Positions 62,067 through 64,000 of a stretch of 64,000 bases of DNA are shown piece by piece. Made by a program: the position numbers and the translations under genes. Numbering within the stretch: position 1 is the first letter of the stretch; every line of letters begins with the position of its first letter. The notes below the pieces were generated by a model. That model did no database searches. It saw only the letters and a program-made list of their open reading frames with translations, and was not told where the DNA came from. The stretch is taken from positions 4,892,636 to 4,956,635 of the forward strand of contig WNKI01000002.1 of assembly GCA_015350385.1 (NCBI GenBank). The letters run 5' to 3'. The DNA is from Aculops lycopersici. Its lineage: Eukaryota; Arthropoda; Arachnida; Trombidiformes; Eriophyidae.

Positions 62067-64000
62067 TGATTCGCTTTTTGAATCACACACGCACTTTTGA
62101 ATTATTATCTCATCAATTGTTTTCCAAGTTTCCACCTAAAACTTGTTTGACTCGATCTCAGCCCCCGAAAGATGAAGATATTGAACGGAGAAGAGGAAGA
62201 AGGAAAAAATGAGCAATCGCAACCTGTGGAGATATGGCCAAGCGATCGCATGACAGTAGAGAAAGAGAAGAAATGAAACTAATTAAGAAGAAATTTACAC
62301 ACGTTTACAAGAAAAGAAACAAATAGACTATCTATCATCGAATCTAATCACAATTGTTATTTGTTATATTATATACTCATCACCTATCAAATCGAATCGT
62401 CGCGCTCAATCACTAAAATTATTCTTATCATTATTGTCATTATCATACTGAATTGTGCTGAAGGTGTATAGAAAATTAGCACTTGATATTAAGATGCACA
62501 CAAGAGGAAAATTTGCAGCTGGAGCAAAAGAAATAACTAAAATTGACCTCAACCCCACTCAGATTTATCAAACTTGAAAATATCTAACTTGGACTCATCA
62601 TCACCTAGGACTAATTAAATAAATGGAAGCAACGAGAGAGGTGGCGGCACAGGTAGTCGCCGCTGCTAATCAACTGTTTTAGGCGATTGAATGTCGAATG
62701 GGAAAAGAGAAGAAGAAGGAGAGGAGAAAATTCTTTTTATTCAAAGGATGGACTGCTGCTACTCAATGAAGACTATAATGAATGGAAACAGCAACAAATT
62801 AAACAATAATAACAACAACGACAAAGACGTTATCGGACAAAATTATGAGAAAGTTGGGCGGCAAAAAAGATGAGCTCGCTTCTTGTAACACGCTCCATAA
62901 GAACCAAAACTAGCCTGCTCTTCTGTGTTATCTCTCCTCTCCCCCCTTCTTTATCTTGTTCGGGATTTTGGTGGTAGCGGTGGTGGCAGTGGTGGTGTTA
63001 CTGCAGTAGTAGCACTGGTGGCTGATGGCCAATAACTGGCAACGCTTGCCATCTATATAAAAGCAACGAGGTTCATTGGTTTGTTGGTCGATCCATGGAG
63101 TGCAACTAGCTTGCCGCCTGGCTCAAAGTTTAGCCAGTCCGCCGTGTTTGTCATCCAATCTCTACACGGCCCGCTGACCGGAAGTGTGTCTGCTAAGCTA
63201 GTGCTGGCAAGCTCATTGTCGATATAGCAAGTTGTTGTTGTTGGGAGTTAGGTTATTCTGCCTCCACTCGCGATTGCTGTCCACGTCGATGGCACGATTG
63301 GAGCATGACATCATCATCATTGTCACCGTCGCCTCTGATGGCCAATAGCTAACAGCTAGCCGGCCGAGCAGCACAAACACGCCGGAAGCTGGCCAAGTGC
63401 GAGGCTCAATCAAGCAACGAATATTGATGATCTCTCCTCCTCCTCCACCTCCGTGGTGGTGGTTGGTTGTTGTTATTTCGTGTGATCGCTTTCGTTCTCT
63501 TGCCAACTAACGCTAACCAAACTAAACCAGCTAGGGACTTTAACGATCCATTCGACCGACCGGCCGGCCGGCTGGCTCTCGCCTAGAGGCGCCTAGGGGC
63601 CTCCGTTAGGCCCAACCATTAAGCGAGCGCGCATCTAGTAAGCTAACTAAACCCGATGCTTGCAATGATTTCTCTCATATGTTTGTCTGGCCAACCCAGC
63701 AGCCAACTAACAAACTCAAACCAAACTACGACTTGAATTTGTATTGCCGCCAATCCGCCAAATTCATTGTCACCATTTTCGCCGCTGATGTTGTCTCTTA
63801 TGTTGGCTGCCAACAACAACAACGTCACTCTCGTGGCTCATCAGGTTTCACCGTGGACAGTGACGTTGTCGGTGTCGGTGTCGGTGTCGGTATCGGTATC
63901 GGTTTCGATGAAGTTATGTTGTTGACGTCGATAAGTTTGTTTGTTGTAAGTGGAACAAAGACCACTAACTAATAATAGGTCTATAGGTGGGAGAAAGTGG
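62067..64000. other. 3' flank of the octopamine receptor, no gene seen
   Basis: AT-rich DNA to about 62650, with AATAAA near 62618 as a possible polyadenylation signal, then mixed sequence rich in GTT/CAA and CGG words. CGGTGT/CGGTAT hexamers lie near 63870-63900. No frame is supportable. Confidence 0.5.
63054..63062 (+). promoter_or_regulatory. TATA-like box
   Basis: TATATAAAA in mixed-composition DNA may mark a plus-strand promoter for a gene beyond the window edge. Motif match only. Confidence 0.3.

Noticed and set aside
63870..63905. GGTGTC/GGTATC hexamers as a possible telomere- or CRISPR-like repeat
   Set aside because: Only a few short contiguous units with no spacers: an ordinary microsatellite.

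Overview
This window looks like animal nuclear DNA, most likely from an arthropod. It has one receptor that reads clearly as a beta-type octopamine receptor (a protostome signalling family), a TGIF-type TALE homeobox gene, GRASP, NUAK, LARP1 and p23 orthologues, long CAG/CAA and GA/CT microsatellites, and two runs of N inside microsatellites. Every recognisable gene reads as one uninterrupted exon, so the genome is very intron-poor. A mite or another compact arthropod is possible, but the species cannot be fixed from the sequence alone. Several long reading frames begin at TTG or GTG; for the real genes I give the first in-frame ATG instead.

Layout. 1-5.1 kb: gene-free, low-complexity 5' flank of the TGIF gene, holding a 344-bp Tc1/mariner-like MITE (828-1171). 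5.1-7.8 kb: TGIF (+) and a LARP1-type La-motif protein (-), convergent. 9.5-14.0 kb: a complete 4,494-bp hAT transposon with an 8-bp target duplication, 15-bp terminal inverted repeats, an intact BED-hAT transposase and two extra genes (a RING protein and a zinc-ribbon protein). It also has a 93-bp perfect internal inverted repeat and 27 copies of GTTAAC. 15.9-24.5 kb: a compact housekeeping stretch with p23, acetoacetyl-CoA thiolase, a small secreted protein (-), GRASP and a PIN-domain protein. 26.2-35.0 kb: a NUAK kinase with a giant disordered tail, whose last exon probably lies in the following 674-codon frame. 35.1-37.7 kb: a secreted pancreatic-type lipase with a repeat-rich insertion (-). 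37.7-57.6 kb: about 20 kb with no supportable gene, carrying microsatellites, a 103-bp MITE, a solo LTR, several near-perfect hairpins and many ETS-like CGGAAGT sites. 57.6-62.1 kb: the octopamine receptor with an unusually long N-terminal extension. 62.1-64.0 kb: its 3' flank.

How the genes relate. The cellular genes form no operon or shared pathway: they cover transcription (TGIF), RNA binding and RNA cleavage (LARP1-like, PIN), chaperoning (p23), lipid or acyl-CoA metabolism (thiolase, lipase), Golgi structure (GRASP), and kinase and amine signalling (NUAK, octopamine receptor). The region most likely to hold something undescribed is the hAT element. It looks young and carries two non-transposase genes and an unusual dispersed palindromic motif.
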